32,901 nucleotides of DNA from an uncultured Nitrosomonadales bacterium (lineage in GTDB: Bacteria; Pseudomonadota; Gammaproteobacteria; Burkholderiales; Gallionellaceae). The number at the start of each line of letters is the position of its first letter. The first letter of the stretch is position 1. Of this stretch, positions 1 through 7,771 are shown piece after piece. The DNA lies in the NCBI GenBank assembly GCA_903892645.1, contig CAITJF010000100.1, positions 1-32,901 on the forward strand. The letters are read 5' to 3'. The notes beneath the pieces were generated by a model. It did not search any database. It was not told the DNA's origin and worked only from the letters and a program-made list of their open reading frames with translations. The position numbers and the translations under genes are program-made.

Positions 1-123
1 ACATTGCTGATCCACCTACTCTAGCCAGCAGGTAATTTAAGCAGCCAGTAGTGAAAAGCTTTACACGAAACCGTCAGTTTCGACTACAGTTAGTCAGAAA
101 ATCAACCTCTGAAAGGAAGAATC

Positions 124-348
124 ATGCGCACCCTTATTTCTCTTATTATTGCTTCTGCGTTCGTCGCCATGAGTTCGCTGACGCTGGCGGAAACTGTATC
201 TGCCGAGCCAACAATAACCGAGACATCGGCAACCCCTGCGGCTCCGGACAACCCAGCCGAAGCTGCCAAGCCTGCTGCCCAGGCAAATACTGCAGAGTCG
301 CCAAAACCGAATGCTGAATCAGAGTTGCCTACCTGTGTTCCAAAATAA
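124..348 (+). CDS. Small secreted Ala/Pro-rich protein, unknown function
   Basis: 74 residues. The N-terminus (MRTLISLIIASAFVAMSSLTLA) is a clear signal peptide with probable cleavage after the Ala near residue 22, so about 50 residues would reach the periplasm. The mature part is low complexity, rich in Ala, Pro, Glu and Thr, and ends in TCVPK with one cysteine. The ATG follows an AGGAAG ribosome-binding site. The next gene, a haem protein, starts 25 bases after the stop, so the two may form an operon. I recognise no family; similar short Ala/Pro-rich exported proteins are common in betaproteobacteria. Export is well supported, function is not. Confidence 0.6.
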   Translation: MRTLISLIIASAFVAMSSLTLAETVSAEPTITETSATPAAPDNPAEAAKPAAQANTAESPKPNAESELPTCVPK

Positions 349-373
349 CGCCTTATACAAAAGGAAGATGCAT

Positions 374-814
374 ATGAAAAAATTCTTGATACTGGCACTT
401 CTACTTGCACCTGTTGGCGCCATGGCTGCGGGGGAAAGCATGGTTGGTCATATGGCACACAATATGAACGATAAAAGAATATCTCTCGGTCTTTCCCCTG
501 GAATGAAGCAACACCAGCTTGTAAATATGAGGGCACATTTGGCGGCGACCCAATTGATTATTGGTCTGCTCTCCGAAGGAAAGTTTGAAAAGGCTTCGAA
601 AGTGGCCCACACGAAACTTGGGTTGACCGAAGAGATGAAACAGATGTGCGGCATGTTCGAGAACGAGGATTTTAAGAAACTTGGGTATGCTTTCCACAAC
701 AGTGCAGACGAATTAGGAGATGCCTTGCAAATGAAAGACATGAAAAGATCGTTGCAGGCATTACACAAGACGACAGGTTATTGCGTGCAGTGCCATGAGA
801 AATTCCGGCAATAA
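374..814 (+). CDS. Periplasmic c-type cytochrome, cytochrome c'-like
   Basis: 146 residues from the ATG at 374, chosen because AAGGAAG lies 7 bases upstream; in-frame ATG 368 is too close to it. Residues 1-19 form a signal peptide (KKFLILALLLAPVGAMA). The single haem motif CVQCH is at residues 137-141, close to the C-terminus, and the rest is predicted helical. A C-terminal haem motif on a helical bundle of about 130 residues is the layout of the cytochrome c'/c556 class. A periplasmic electron-transfer or gas-binding role follows from the family. It lies just downstream of the small secreted protein. The class is likely; the physiological partner cannot be read. Confidence 0.75.
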   Translation: MKKFLILALLLAPVGAMAAGESMVGHMAHNMNDKRISLGLSPGMKQHQLVNMRAHLAATQLIIGLLSEGKFEKASKVAHTKLGLTEEMKQMCGMFENEDFKKLGYAFHNSADELGDALQMKDMKRSLQALHKTTGYCVQCHEKFRQ

Positions 815-904
815 CCAAATGATTCTCAATGGCTGTCGCGTTTAAGTTATCCATCCCTGGCTGATTTTGCTATCATCCCCCTGAAGCACTCGGGGAACTG
901 ATTG

Positions 905-1519
905 ATGGTCACGCGCAAAACAAGCACCAAACTTTCGCAAAAAAAAGTAGAGGACATCGGGCGTGCCGCCGCCCGACTGCATCACTTGCTCAAGGAACTC
1001 GGCCACGTTAAAGGCTTGCAGCAGAGCGCCTCCACTATGCCGGATGCACGCGCGCGGTTAAGCTTTATCGACCAGTCCATGCATGAGGCTTCAGAGAAAA
1101 CCCTCAGCGCCGTAGAAAACTCGCTGCCGCTCACCGAAGCCACGCGCAAGTCCTGCGCCCGCATGGCCAAGCAGCTGTCAAATGCGGAGGATCTTGCACA
1201 CCACACGCTGGTTCAGAAAACAATCTCCCATCTCGGGGAAATAGCCGTCGCGGAAGAAACTCTGCACCACAATCTGCTGCAGATTATGGAGGCACAGGAG
1301 TTTCGTGATATCGCCGGTCAGATGGTCGACAAAATCCTGGGAGCCGCAGAAGAAATTGAAGTAATCCTGCTCGACATCCTGCGTGAATATGCACCGAATG
1401 CCAAGGACTCTCTCATCTCAAAAGAAGGCCATACCGCAGGCCCTGCAATTAAAGCCGAGCCGGACGGTGTCAATGGGCAAGATGAAGTGGATGACTTGCT
1501 TTCCTCCATGGGCTTCTGA
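905..1519 (+). CDS. cheZ: CheZ, protein phosphatase of CheY-P
   Basis: 204 residues. CheZ dephosphorylates CheY-P and so terminates the chemotaxis signal in the cytoplasm. The protein is almost entirely helical. QEFRDIAGQMVDKI at residues 131-144 matches the CheZ active region: Asp135 and Gln139 have the same spacing as E. coli Asp143/Gln147, Gln being the catalytic residue. An acidic linker leads to a C-terminal QDEVDDLLSSMGF, the conserved CheY-binding peptide. The ATG at 905 has GGGGAA upstream; an in-frame TTG at 902 is the alternative. No other chemotaxis gene lies in the window, so it is an orphan here. It is slightly short compared with E. coli (214). Confidence 0.9.
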   Translation: MVTRKTSTKLSQKKVEDIGRAAARLHHLLKELGHVKGLQQSASTMPDARARLSFIDQSMHEASEKTLSAVENSLPLTEATRKSCARMAKQLSNAEDLAHHTLVQKTISHLGEIAVAEETLHHNLLQIMEAQEFRDIAGQMVDKILGAAEEIEVILLDILREYAPNAKDSLISKEGHTAGPAIKAEPDGVNGQDEVDDLLSSMGF

Positions 1520-1607
1520 GCAGATTGCGTAGGACACAACATCTGCGGGGGGTAGGCCGTAGTTGTACTAAAGACAGGCATTCTCTATAACCAGCGACTT
1601 GCTTGAT

Positions 1608-1677
1608 AGCCTAGTCGAATGGCTATAACCAATGGCTTAGCTGTCGTTTTTGGACAGCCTAGCCAGATGGCTAGTGG
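1608..1677. repeat. Two near-identical 18-nt hairpin repeats flanking a third hairpin
   Basis: AGCCTAGTCGAATGGCTA (1608-1625) and AGCCTAGCCAGATGGCTA (1656-1673) are direct repeats differing only in the central loop; each contains a short inverted repeat. Between them GCTGTC (1640-1645) and GACAGC (1653-1658) form another stem. The array lies between cheZ and the small membrane protein. It may be an RNA structure, a terminator region or degenerate repeats. No uridine run follows, so I do not call a terminator. Confidence 0.45.
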
Positions 1678-1770
1678 CTTCATCAGTAGTTTCATCAGGC
1701 TCCTCGAGTTTAAGAAGTTGACACCACCGTATGTTTTGTTTAAATGATTTCCAACGCAAGAAAAAACCCC

Positions 1771-2034
1771 ATGAATTTTGAACTTCCCTCCATGTGGAAT
1801 TTAATTATCTCCACCATCGTGTTCTTTATTGCCGCCTGGTATCTCAACCGTTATCTGGATGAGCAGGGGATCAGCAAGTGCATGACGCGCGGCGTGCTGG
1901 TATTTTCACTCGCCTCTTTGGTGTCATGGGGCTCCGGGGAAGTGGTGGACTGGACTCAAGGCCCGCAACCTGCATCGCAAACTTCGAAGGATTTATCCCA
2001 ACTCCTGAAGGCAGCCGGCCAGCCGCAACCGTAA
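1771..2034 (+). CDS. Small single-span inner-membrane protein, unknown
   Basis: 87 residues from the ATG at 1771 (MNFELPSMWN); an in-frame ATG at 1744 would add nine polar residues. One strong membrane segment is seen around residues 9-25 (WNLIISTIVFFIAAWYL). It is followed by a charged stretch, a second weakly hydrophobic region (VLVFSLASLVSWG) and a polar Gln/Pro-rich tail. No motif is recognisable and the ribosome-binding site is weak. It stands alone, with stem-loop repeats upstream and a non-coding stretch downstream. Codon use and the coherent membrane segment argue that it is real. Confidence 0.5.
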   Translation: MNFELPSMWNLIISTIVFFIAAWYLNRYLDEQGISKCMTRGVLVFSLASLVSWGSGEVVDWTQGPQPASQTSKDLSQLLKAAGQPQP

Positions 2035-2409
2035 CTATTTGTCCCTGCACTATGAACCCTCAACTCCGTTCTGGTTGAGCGAAGAATCTTCTTTGCCCAA
2101 CATGGCTGGGTTATTCATCGATATCTAAGTACGGCGGGGCGGCGCAATAAATCCGTCACAAATAATTCATTGGCGCTAAATATTGGCGGATTAGCATTCA
2201 CCATCGCTAATATGTTCCTATTTGTTCTGATGCTTGCCAGGAGGCGCCTGATGATAGCTCTTGTTGACGCACAACCAACACATGCAACCAACCGGCAGCG
2301 TGCACCTTCTCCCCATGCCACCATGTCAAGCTTGCGCGCTGCCCTGATTTGGAATGTACAGCGACCGGCTACGCACGATTTTTCACCATGCCACCACAAG
2401 GAAACCACT
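2035..2409. other. Non-coding stretch before the c-di-GMP gene
   Basis: 375 bases without a convincing gene. A TTG-initiated open frame extends upstream from the EAL protein to 2170, but its translation is a low-quality string lacking family resemblance and it has no ribosome-binding site. A hairpin with stem CTCAAC (2059-2064) and GTTGAG (2074-2079) is visible. It presumably holds the promoter and leader of the downstream gene; no sigma-70 pair stands out. Confidence 0.4.
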
Positions 2410-4311
2410 ATGCAAACTAACCACCCGCCAAATCCTCTTCGCAATTCCGCATTATTGGAGCTAGGCGCTTCCCCGGCTTGGAAATTGAATCAACCGGCTG
2501 CACGCGCCAATTTGCAACACCAACCCAATGGAATCACCATGCAAACTCTCCAGGAAATACTCACCCAACGCAATCTCTCCGCACTTTTACAGCCGATCAT
2601 GGATCTTTCCAGCGGCACGTTTCTCGGCTTTGAGGGGCTGATACGCGGGCCTGCCGATAGCTCTATGCATTCGCCTGTCAGCTTGTTCAGCGCAGCCAGG
2701 CAACAGGGGCTTACCCTGGAAGTCGAGATGCTATGCCGTCAGGTTGTGCTGGAATCCTTTGCCGCTCAAAAGTTACCCGGCAACATATTCCTGAATGTCA
2801 GCCCGGAAGCGTTGACACACCCCAGCTTCAAGAATGGCCAAACGCTGGCTTACCTTGAGAAGCTCGGCATTGACCCGAAACGGGTCATCGTCGAAATCAC
2901 CGAGAACCAGCCCACCTACGATTTTGAAGCGATGCGCAACGCGCTGCTGCACTACCGCAACATGGGATTCCAGATTGCGATAGATGATTTGGGCGAGGGG
3001 TTTTCGAGTTTGCGGCTGTGGTCAGAGTTGCGCCCTGAGTTTGTAAAAATAGATATGCACTTCGTGCAGGGCGTCAATACCGACCCGGTCAAGCAACAGT
3101 TTTTAAGGTCGATTCAACAAATCGCACAAAGCTCCGGTACGCAAGTGGTTGCAGAAGGAATTGAGACAGATGCTGAATTCAGGGTCATACGAGATATGGG
3201 GATTGCCTGCGGACAGGGGTATTTTATCGCCCGCCCCAATCCCACCCCTCCATTGACCGTATCTGCCGAAGTCGGCTGCCTGATCAATACAAGCCACATC
3301 ATTGAGCAACCCTATAGCAGCAAACGCAGTGTCACAGTAGAAACGTTGATGCGTTATGTGGAACCATTCCAGCCGGAAACAGAGGTTGAAAGAATTTTCA
3401 TCCATTTTTCTGAAAACCCCAAAATACGGGCCATTCCTGTCGTTAAGCACGGACGCCCCGTTGGATTGATTAACCGATATGAATTTGTAGACAGCTTTGC
3501 AAAACCATTCCAACGTGAGCTGCTCGGCAAGAAACCCTGTATAGACATGATGAATGCAGATCCATTGATGGTGGAAAAATCCACTCCCATCCATGAATTG
3601 AGCATGTTCATGAGTGAATCAGGTATTGAGCATTTTACCGACGGCTTCATCATCACCGAGCAAGGCCGTTACGTCGGACTCGGCACCGGGCAAGACCTGT
3701 TGCGCGAGATTACCAAGGCACAGATCGAAACCGCGCGCTACGCCAACCCCCTGACTTTGCTACCCGGCAATGTCCCTATCAATGAGCACATTGATTCTTT
3801 GCTCCAATCCGGCAAATCATTTGCGGTCTGTTATGGCGACATTGACCACTTCAAACCCTTCAACGACGTGTATGGTTATCGCAAGGGTGATGAGGTAATT
3901 CAATTCACCGGCAGGGTACTTGGCCGGGCATGCGATCCCAATCTCGACTTTATCGGCCATATTGGCGGGGATGATTTCATCATGGTCATGCAAAGCACGG
4001 ATTGGGAAAAACGCTGCCATCAAGCCTTGGCCTCCTTTGCAAATACATCCTCTGTGCTGTATGAGGAAAAACATCGCTCCATCGGTGGCTATTCGTGCGA
4101 AGACCGTCAGGGCCGCATCGTTCACCACCCGCTACCCACGCTTTCAATCGGCGTGGTTTTGGCTGTTCCAGGAATGTTCGATTCGCATCATGAAATAGCG
4201 GAGGCTGCCACGGTCGCCAAGAAAATGGCCAAGAAAACCTCCGGCAACAGCCTGTTTATCGAGCGGCGTGAATTACAACAACCTGAAACAGCCATTGCAC
4301 AATATGGATAA
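2410..4311 (+). CDS. EAL-CBS-GGDEF cyclic-di-GMP turnover protein
   Basis: 633 residues, no membrane segment. Residues about 50-290 are an EAL phosphodiesterase domain: E75-G-L replaces EAL; NVSPE (from 129), EITEN (from 162), the metal-binding IDDLGEG (D192, D193), K213, and E249 of AEGIET are all present. Key catalytic residues are therefore kept, suggesting an active c-di-GMP phosphodiesterase. Residues about 300-430 look like a CBS pair (IRAIPVVKHGRPVGLINR, VGLGTGQDLL), which usually binds adenine nucleotides. Residues about 450-620 are a GGDEF domain with GGDDF at 519-523, so cyclase activity or c-di-GMP sensing is possible. The ATG at 2410 was chosen for AAGGAAA 6-7 bases upstream; ATG 2539 is an alternative. 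Its end overlaps the acyltransferase gene by 8 bases. Confidence 0.88.
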   Translation: MQTNHPPNPLRNSALLELGASPAWKLNQPAARANLQHQPNGITMQTLQEILTQRNLSALLQPIMDLSSGTFLGFEGLIRGPADSSMHSPVSLFSAARQQGLTLEVEMLCRQVVLESFAAQKLPGNIFLNVSPEALTHPSFKNGQTLAYLEKLGIDPKRVIVEITENQPTYDFEAMRNALLHYRNMGFQIAIDDLGEGFSSLRLWSELRPEFVKIDMHFVQGVNTDPVKQQFLRSIQQIAQSSGTQVVAEGIETDAEFRVIRDMGIACGQGYFIARPNPTPPLTVSAEVGCLINTSHIIEQPYSSKRSVTVETLMRYVEPFQPETEVERIFIHFSENPKIRAIPVVKHGRPVGLINRYEFVDSFAKPFQRELLGKKPCIDMMNADPLMVEKSTPIHELSMFMSESGIEHFTDGFIITEQGRYVGLGTGQDLLREITKAQIETARYANPLTLLPGNVPINEHIDSLLQSGKSFAVCYGDIDHFKPFNDVYGYRKGDEVIQFTGRVLGRACDPNLDFIGHIGGDDFIMVMQSTDWEKRCHQALASFANTSSVLYEEKHRSIGGYSCEDRQGRIVHHPLPTLSIGVVLAVPGMFDSHHEIAEAATVAKKMAKKTSGNSLFIERRELQQPETAIAQYG

Positions 4312-5170
4312 GCACCCACCAGATATTCTGGTAAGCCTGTTCCGGGGCTGCCGCCTCGCCCTGCATCTTTTGCATGGGATGCTGCTGGCGGTATTCTATC
4401 CGCACCTGAACCAAGCTAGACAACGCCGCACCCTGAAAACATGGAGCAGGCAACTACTGGACATTCTCAATATCGGCATCCAGACCGAGGGGCAGCAACC
4501 CATGCGCGGCGAAAGCGGTTACTTGATCGTCGCCAACCATGTTTCATGGCTGGATATTTTTGTGCTGAATGCGATTCATCCCTCGCGTTTCATTGCCAAA
4601 TCGGAAGTACGCAATTGGCCACTCATCGGCTGGCTATGCAAACGCAGTGGCGCTGTCTTCATTGAACGCGCCATACGCCGTGATGCTGCATTGATTTCCC
4701 AGCGCGTCAGCCACCTGCTTAAACAGGGAGTTTGCGTAGGGCTGTTCCCCGAAGGCACCACCACCAACGGCAAACAGGTCGGGCATTTTCACTCGGCTCT
4801 TATCCAACCCGCAGTTGATGCGGGTGCCAGGCTTTGCCCCATTGCCCTGCGCTATCTGGACGATCATGGCGAGCCAAGTTCCGCCATTGCCTTCACCGGC
4901 GACACAACACTTGTGCAGTCCATTTGGCGCATCCTGCAATGCAGGCATCACACCGCGTTGGCTGTGTTCACTTCCGTACTGGACGCATCCAACGAAAATC
5001 GCCGTGCGCTGGCGCGCGCTGCGCAAGAAGCCATAGCGCAGGGGCTGCAAAATATCACCCCAAAGAAACAAGAACAGGAAACAATTTTTGCGCATCCCCA
5101 AACACGGCTATCGGCACAATCAGGCTATGTGCTGCTGCTTGATCCGGCTTTGAACAAGCTACCCAAATAG
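4304..5170 (+). CDS. Lysophospholipid-type acyltransferase (PlsC/OlsA family)
   Basis: 288 residues. The PlsC family adds a fatty acyl chain to a lyso-lipid at the inner membrane. Motif I NHVSWLD is at residues 78-84 (catalytic His79 and Asp84) and motif III FPEGTT starts at residue 148. A hydrophobic N-terminal stretch (LHLLHGMLLAVFY) would anchor it. The start is uncertain: ATG 4304 overlaps the preceding stop as ATGGATAA, favouring translational coupling, while GTG 4268 would give 300 residues. The neighbouring N-acyltransferase of OlsB type makes lyso-ornithine lipid, so this is likely the OlsA O-acyltransferase that completes ornithine lipid. A general PlsC role in phosphatidic acid synthesis is the alternative. 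Confidence 0.85.
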   Translation: MDKHPPDILVSLFRGCRLALHLLHGMLLAVFYPHLNQARQRRTLKTWSRQLLDILNIGIQTEGQQPMRGESGYLIVANHVSWLDIFVLNAIHPSRFIAKSEVRNWPLIGWLCKRSGAVFIERAIRRDAALISQRVSHLLKQGVCVGLFPEGTTTNGKQVGHFHSALIQPAVDAGARLCPIALRYLDDHGEPSSAIAFTGDTTLVQSIWRILQCRHHTALAVFTSVLDASNENRRALARAAQEAIAQGLQNITPKKQEQETIFAHPQTRLSAQSGYVLLLDPALNKLPK

Positions 5171-5172
5171 CG

Positions 5173-5228
5173 ATTTCATATTTTCTTCATATTCCAGTCA
5201 TCACCCTGCAACAGAGCTTGCATATCCT
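5173..5228 (+). promoter_or_regulatory. Candidate PHO box and -10 element in front of olsB-like gene
   Basis: Four half-sites start every 11 bases at 5173 (ATTTCAT), 5184 (TCTTCAT), 5195 (CAGTCAT) and 5206 (CTGCAAC). The PhoB half-site consensus is CTGTCAT followed by four AT-rich bases; matches are 5, 4, 6 and 4 of 7. TATCCT at 5223-5228 lies exactly 10 bases after the last half-site, where a PhoB-dependent -10 is expected. Transcription would begin about 20-25 bases before the ATG at 5259. This implies induction under phosphate starvation, which fits ornithine lipid synthesis. Confidence 0.55.
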
Positions 5229-5258
5229 GCCCGTATCTTCAACCAATCAGGGGATGCA

Positions 5259-6086
5259 ATGCTGGAACTCAACCGACAAACTCAACCCGCTGTACAACGC
5301 CGTTTAATAACCGCTCTGGCACGTAGCGAGGCGGAAGTATTGGAGGCACAACGCCTGCGCTATAAGGTGTTCGCCGAAGAAATGGGGGCAAACCTGCCCA
5401 GCGCGAAAGAGGGAATTGATCGTGATATTTTCGACAGCTACTGTGAGCATTTATTAGTGCGCGAAAGCAATGAGAATAAAGTCGTAGGTACTTACCGCAT
5501 ACTCTCACCCGATCAAGCAAAAAAGGTCGGCAGTTACTACGCCCAGACTGAGTTCGATTTAACCCGCTTGCAGCATCTCAGCGACCGCATGGTAGAGGTC
5601 GGGCGTTCCTGCGTGCATTGGGATCACCGCGACGGCGCAACCATTGCCCAATTATGGAGCGGACTGGCTCAATACATGCTGAAAAACCGCCATGAATATC
5701 TGATCGGCTGTGCCAGCATCAGCATGGCGGATGGCGGCCATGTTGCAGCCAGCATCTATCGTAAATTGCACCAAACATATGCCGCCCCTGCCGAATACAG
5801 CGTATTCCCCCGCTACCCTCTACCGCTACATGCCTTGAACCAGAACCTCGATGCACCGATCCCGGCCTTGCTCAAGGGCTACCTGCGCCTTGGGGCTTAT
5901 ATTGGTGGCGAACCGGCATGGGATCCGGATTTCAATACCGCCGACCTGTTTATCTTCCTGCCGATGTCGCGCATAAGCAACCGCTATGCGAAACACTTTC
6001 TTAAGGGAACCAGAAATTACCATGCTGCGCTTGATTTGAAACATGGCAGTTTGATTAACCTGGATTCAAGCCTTCACCGGATTTGA
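5259..6086 (+). CDS. OlsB-like N-acyltransferase (ornithine lipid synthesis, GNAT-type fold)
   Basis: 275 residues. Members of this family transfer a 3-hydroxyacyl group from acyl carrier protein to the alpha-amino group of ornithine, the first step of ornithine lipid. Family-typical features are the N-terminal EAQRLRYKVFAEEMGA, DIFDSYCEHLLV, VVGTYRIL, and EVGRSCVH near residue 117. There is no signal peptide; it would act at the cytoplasmic face of the membrane. The ATG at 5259 has AGGGGA a few bases upstream. It follows the OlsA-like gene by 88 bases, which contain a candidate PHO box, so it may have its own phosphate-controlled promoter. A homoserine-lactone-synthase-like or hemolysin-like label from automatic annotation is possible but less apt. 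Confidence 0.82.
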   Translation: MLELNRQTQPAVQRRLITALARSEAEVLEAQRLRYKVFAEEMGANLPSAKEGIDRDIFDSYCEHLLVRESNENKVVGTYRILSPDQAKKVGSYYAQTEFDLTRLQHLSDRMVEVGRSCVHWDHRDGATIAQLWSGLAQYMLKNRHEYLIGCASISMADGGHVAASIYRKLHQTYAAPAEYSVFPRYPLPLHALNQNLDAPIPALLKGYLRLGAYIGGEPAWDPDFNTADLFIFLPMSRISNRYAKHFLKGTRNYHAALDLKHGSLINLDSSLHRI

Positions 6087-6113
6087 TTTGTATATGTTTG
6101 AAAGAAAAATTCC

Positions 6114-6329
6114 ATGAACCAAAATTTTTACACGCCAGAAGAACTCGATCATATCCTGATGGAAATGAAAGCCCATCACCGCAGAGATATGCTGCTGTGC
6201 ATTGATGAAATAATGACCACTATGGATAAGGCAAGCCCAGCCGGAAAGCAGTGGAAATCGGCCAGGAGGCATATTCAACTCATTGAGGGGAATAAGTTCG
6301 CTAACCAACCCATCAGTGCCATGAGTTAA
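6114..6329 (+). CDS. Small soluble protein, unknown function
   Basis: 71 residues, charged and predicted helical, with no signal peptide or membrane segment. It begins 27 bases after the stop of the olsB-like gene with a weak purine-rich ribosome-binding region (GAAAGAAAAA). Features are an N-terminal YTPEELDHIL, like the start of a helix, and several His, Met and Lys residues. I do not recognise a family. Position suggests co-transcription with the ornithine-lipid genes, but no functional link can be read from the sequence. Confidence 0.5.
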   Translation: MNQNFYTPEELDHILMEMKAHHRRDMLLCIDEIMTTMDKASPAGKQWKSARRHIQLIEGNKFANQPISAMS

Positions 6330-6446
6330 ATTACTCCTACTCCTCATGTGATGCCGCTAGTTTTTTTGGGCAGACAATTGTCCCATTCCTTGACACACCC
6401 TAAACGAAGAATAACCAGCCGAAGCCTTTATGCATTTGATTGAACC

Positions 6447-6475
6447 ATGTAATAAATTTTTCACATTCATCAGTT
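6447..6475 (+). promoter_or_regulatory. Candidate PHO box upstream of phoU
   Basis: ATGTAAT (6447-6453), AT-rich spacer AAAT, TTTTCAC (6458-6464), spacer ATTC, then ATCAGTT (6469-6475): an 11-base period with 5/7 and 4/7 matches to CTGTCAT in the first two units and a weak third. It lies 34 bases before the phoU ATG. No good -10 hexamer follows at 10 bases (TAAGCT), so this is weaker than the copies before olsB and pstS. Confidence 0.4.
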
Positions 6476-6508
6476 AAGCTGGCTTGCTCCAATTACTCAG
6501 GAATCACC

Positions 6509-7246
6509 ATGCACAGCAATGAACACACTTCTAAACAATTCGATGCCGAGCTTGAGGCGATTCGCACCAGCGTGTTGGAGATGGGGGAGTTGGTTAAAAG
6601 CCAGATTAGTGATGCCATCAATTCGCTGGCCAGCAATAACATGGCTTTGATGGCGCGCGTGAGCGATGACGACCATCGCGTCAATGCCATGGAGGTCAGG
6701 ATTGATGAGGTGTGCACTCAGGTAATTGCGTGCCGCCAGCCGACAGCGAATGATTTGCGTTTTGTGATGACCGTGATTAAGACCATCACCGATCTGGAGC
6801 GTATCGGTGATGAAGCCGAAAAGATCGCGCGTATGGCCAAAATGCTATCGCTAAATCAAGGCCTTTCTATCCCGCGCTATAACGAAATTAAACGCGCTTC
6901 TAAAATTGCCCTGGATATGCTGTGTAAATCGCTGGATGCTTTTGCGCGCCTGGATGTAATCCTTGCTGCGCAAGTGGTGCGGCAGGATGATCAGGTAGAT
7001 GAGAGGTTTCATGCCATTGTGCGTAAGATCATTATGTTTATGATGGAAAACCCGCACAACATCTCCGCCGCACTGGAAGTACTGTTTGTGGCCAAAGCGA
7101 TTGAGCGCATCGGCGACCATGCTCAGAACATGGCTGAATATGTCATCTACATGGTTAAAGGGCGCGATGTACGCCATATAACGGTGGACGAAATCGAACA
7201 CGAAGTACAACGGCAGAACAGCGACAATTCATTTTTGCCACCGTGA
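6509..7246 (+). CDS. phoU: PhoU, phosphate signalling regulator
   Basis: 245 residues. PhoU is a cytoplasmic helical protein that links the PstSCAB transporter to the PhoR-PhoB two-component system and dampens Pho signalling when phosphate is plentiful. The sequence shows the two tandem helical-bundle repeats with the acidic metal-binding signatures TDLERIGDEAEKIA (first half) and KAIERIGDHAQNMAEYV (second half). The start at ATG 6509 has AGGAA 7 bases upstream; an upstream TTG at 6440 adds non-conserved sequence and was rejected. Unusually for a pst locus it stands upstream, separated from pstB by the arsenic operon and pstSCA. A candidate PHO box precedes it. Confidence 0.95.
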   Translation: MHSNEHTSKQFDAELEAIRTSVLEMGELVKSQISDAINSLASNNMALMARVSDDDHRVNAMEVRIDEVCTQVIACRQPTANDLRFVMTVIKTITDLERIGDEAEKIARMAKMLSLNQGLSIPRYNEIKRASKIALDMLCKSLDAFARLDVILAAQVVRQDDQVDERFHAIVRKIIMFMMENPHNISAALEVLFVAKAIERIGDHAQNMAEYVIYMVKGRDVRHITVDEIEHEVQRQNSDNSFLPP

Positions 7247-7319
7247 TCTGCCCGCACAAAAACGTGCGAAACGAAAGTTTCTAAAGCAACCAGCCCATCT
7301 CTCCGGTCAAGGCAAACCA

Positions 7320-7694
7320 TCAGGGTTTCTTTGGGCGGGCAGCTCTAATCTTTCCAAATCCCGTCATTGCATGTTTTAGTTGCGCTCCATTCATTTCACC
7401 CAAGGCTTTCAGACCGGCACGAAGTACTACGCTTTTCTTAACCCGCAACCCAGCCTTAAGACATGCTTCTTTAATTTCAGTGATCTTCTGGTACTCTGCT
7501 TGCGGCATGGAGAAATCACGTACCACTTTCGTTTTAGGCTTTTTCTTGGAGGGCTTTGTTGCCGATTCTGGTGTTGTATTAACTAATTTCTTGGCTACCT
7601 GTTTTGCAACAGGCTTCACTACCCTTTTTTCTACAGTGGGAGTTTTTGTAGTTGCAATTTTTTTTGCGGTTGCTTCAGCCTTCTTGGTAGCCAT
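7320..7694 (-). CDS. Histone-H1-like lysine/alanine-rich protein
   Basis: 124 residues. Residues 1-60 are a Lys/Ala/Thr/Pro-rich tail (KKAEATAKKIATTKTP) like eukaryotic H1 C-termini and bacterial H1-like proteins. Residues about 60-115 form a compact domain (FSMPQAEYQKITEIKEACLK, VKKSVVLRAGLKAL) with a ribbon-helix-helix look. A DNA-binding or nucleoid role is inferred from composition. The ATG has AGGAAA 8 bases upstream. It stands alone on the minus strand between phoU and the ars operon. The exact family is not recognised, and the RHH suggestion is only a resemblance. Confidence 0.65.
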   Translation of the reverse strand: MATKKAEATAKKIATTKTPTVEKRVVKPVAKQVAKKLVNTTPESATKPSKKKPKTKVVRDFSMPQAEYQKITEIKEACLKAGLRVKKSVVLRAGLKALGEMNGAQLKHAMTGFGKIRAARPKKP

Positions 7695-7771
7695 GTTTTT
7701 TTCCTATCAGTAATATTTAAAATGATATAGGCAGTGTACACAACGTCCTTCTTAAAATGGAAGTGTAATAT

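Noticed and set aside
2170-2409. 80-residue N-terminal extension of the EAL protein
   Set aside because: TTG start without ribosome-binding site and low-quality sequence; the ATG at 2410 has a good site.
7253-7281. Terminator after phoU
   Set aside because: CGCAC/GTGCG and GAAAC/GTTTC hairpins (the latter with a GAAA tetraloop) are seen, but the stems are only 5 pairs and no T-run follows.
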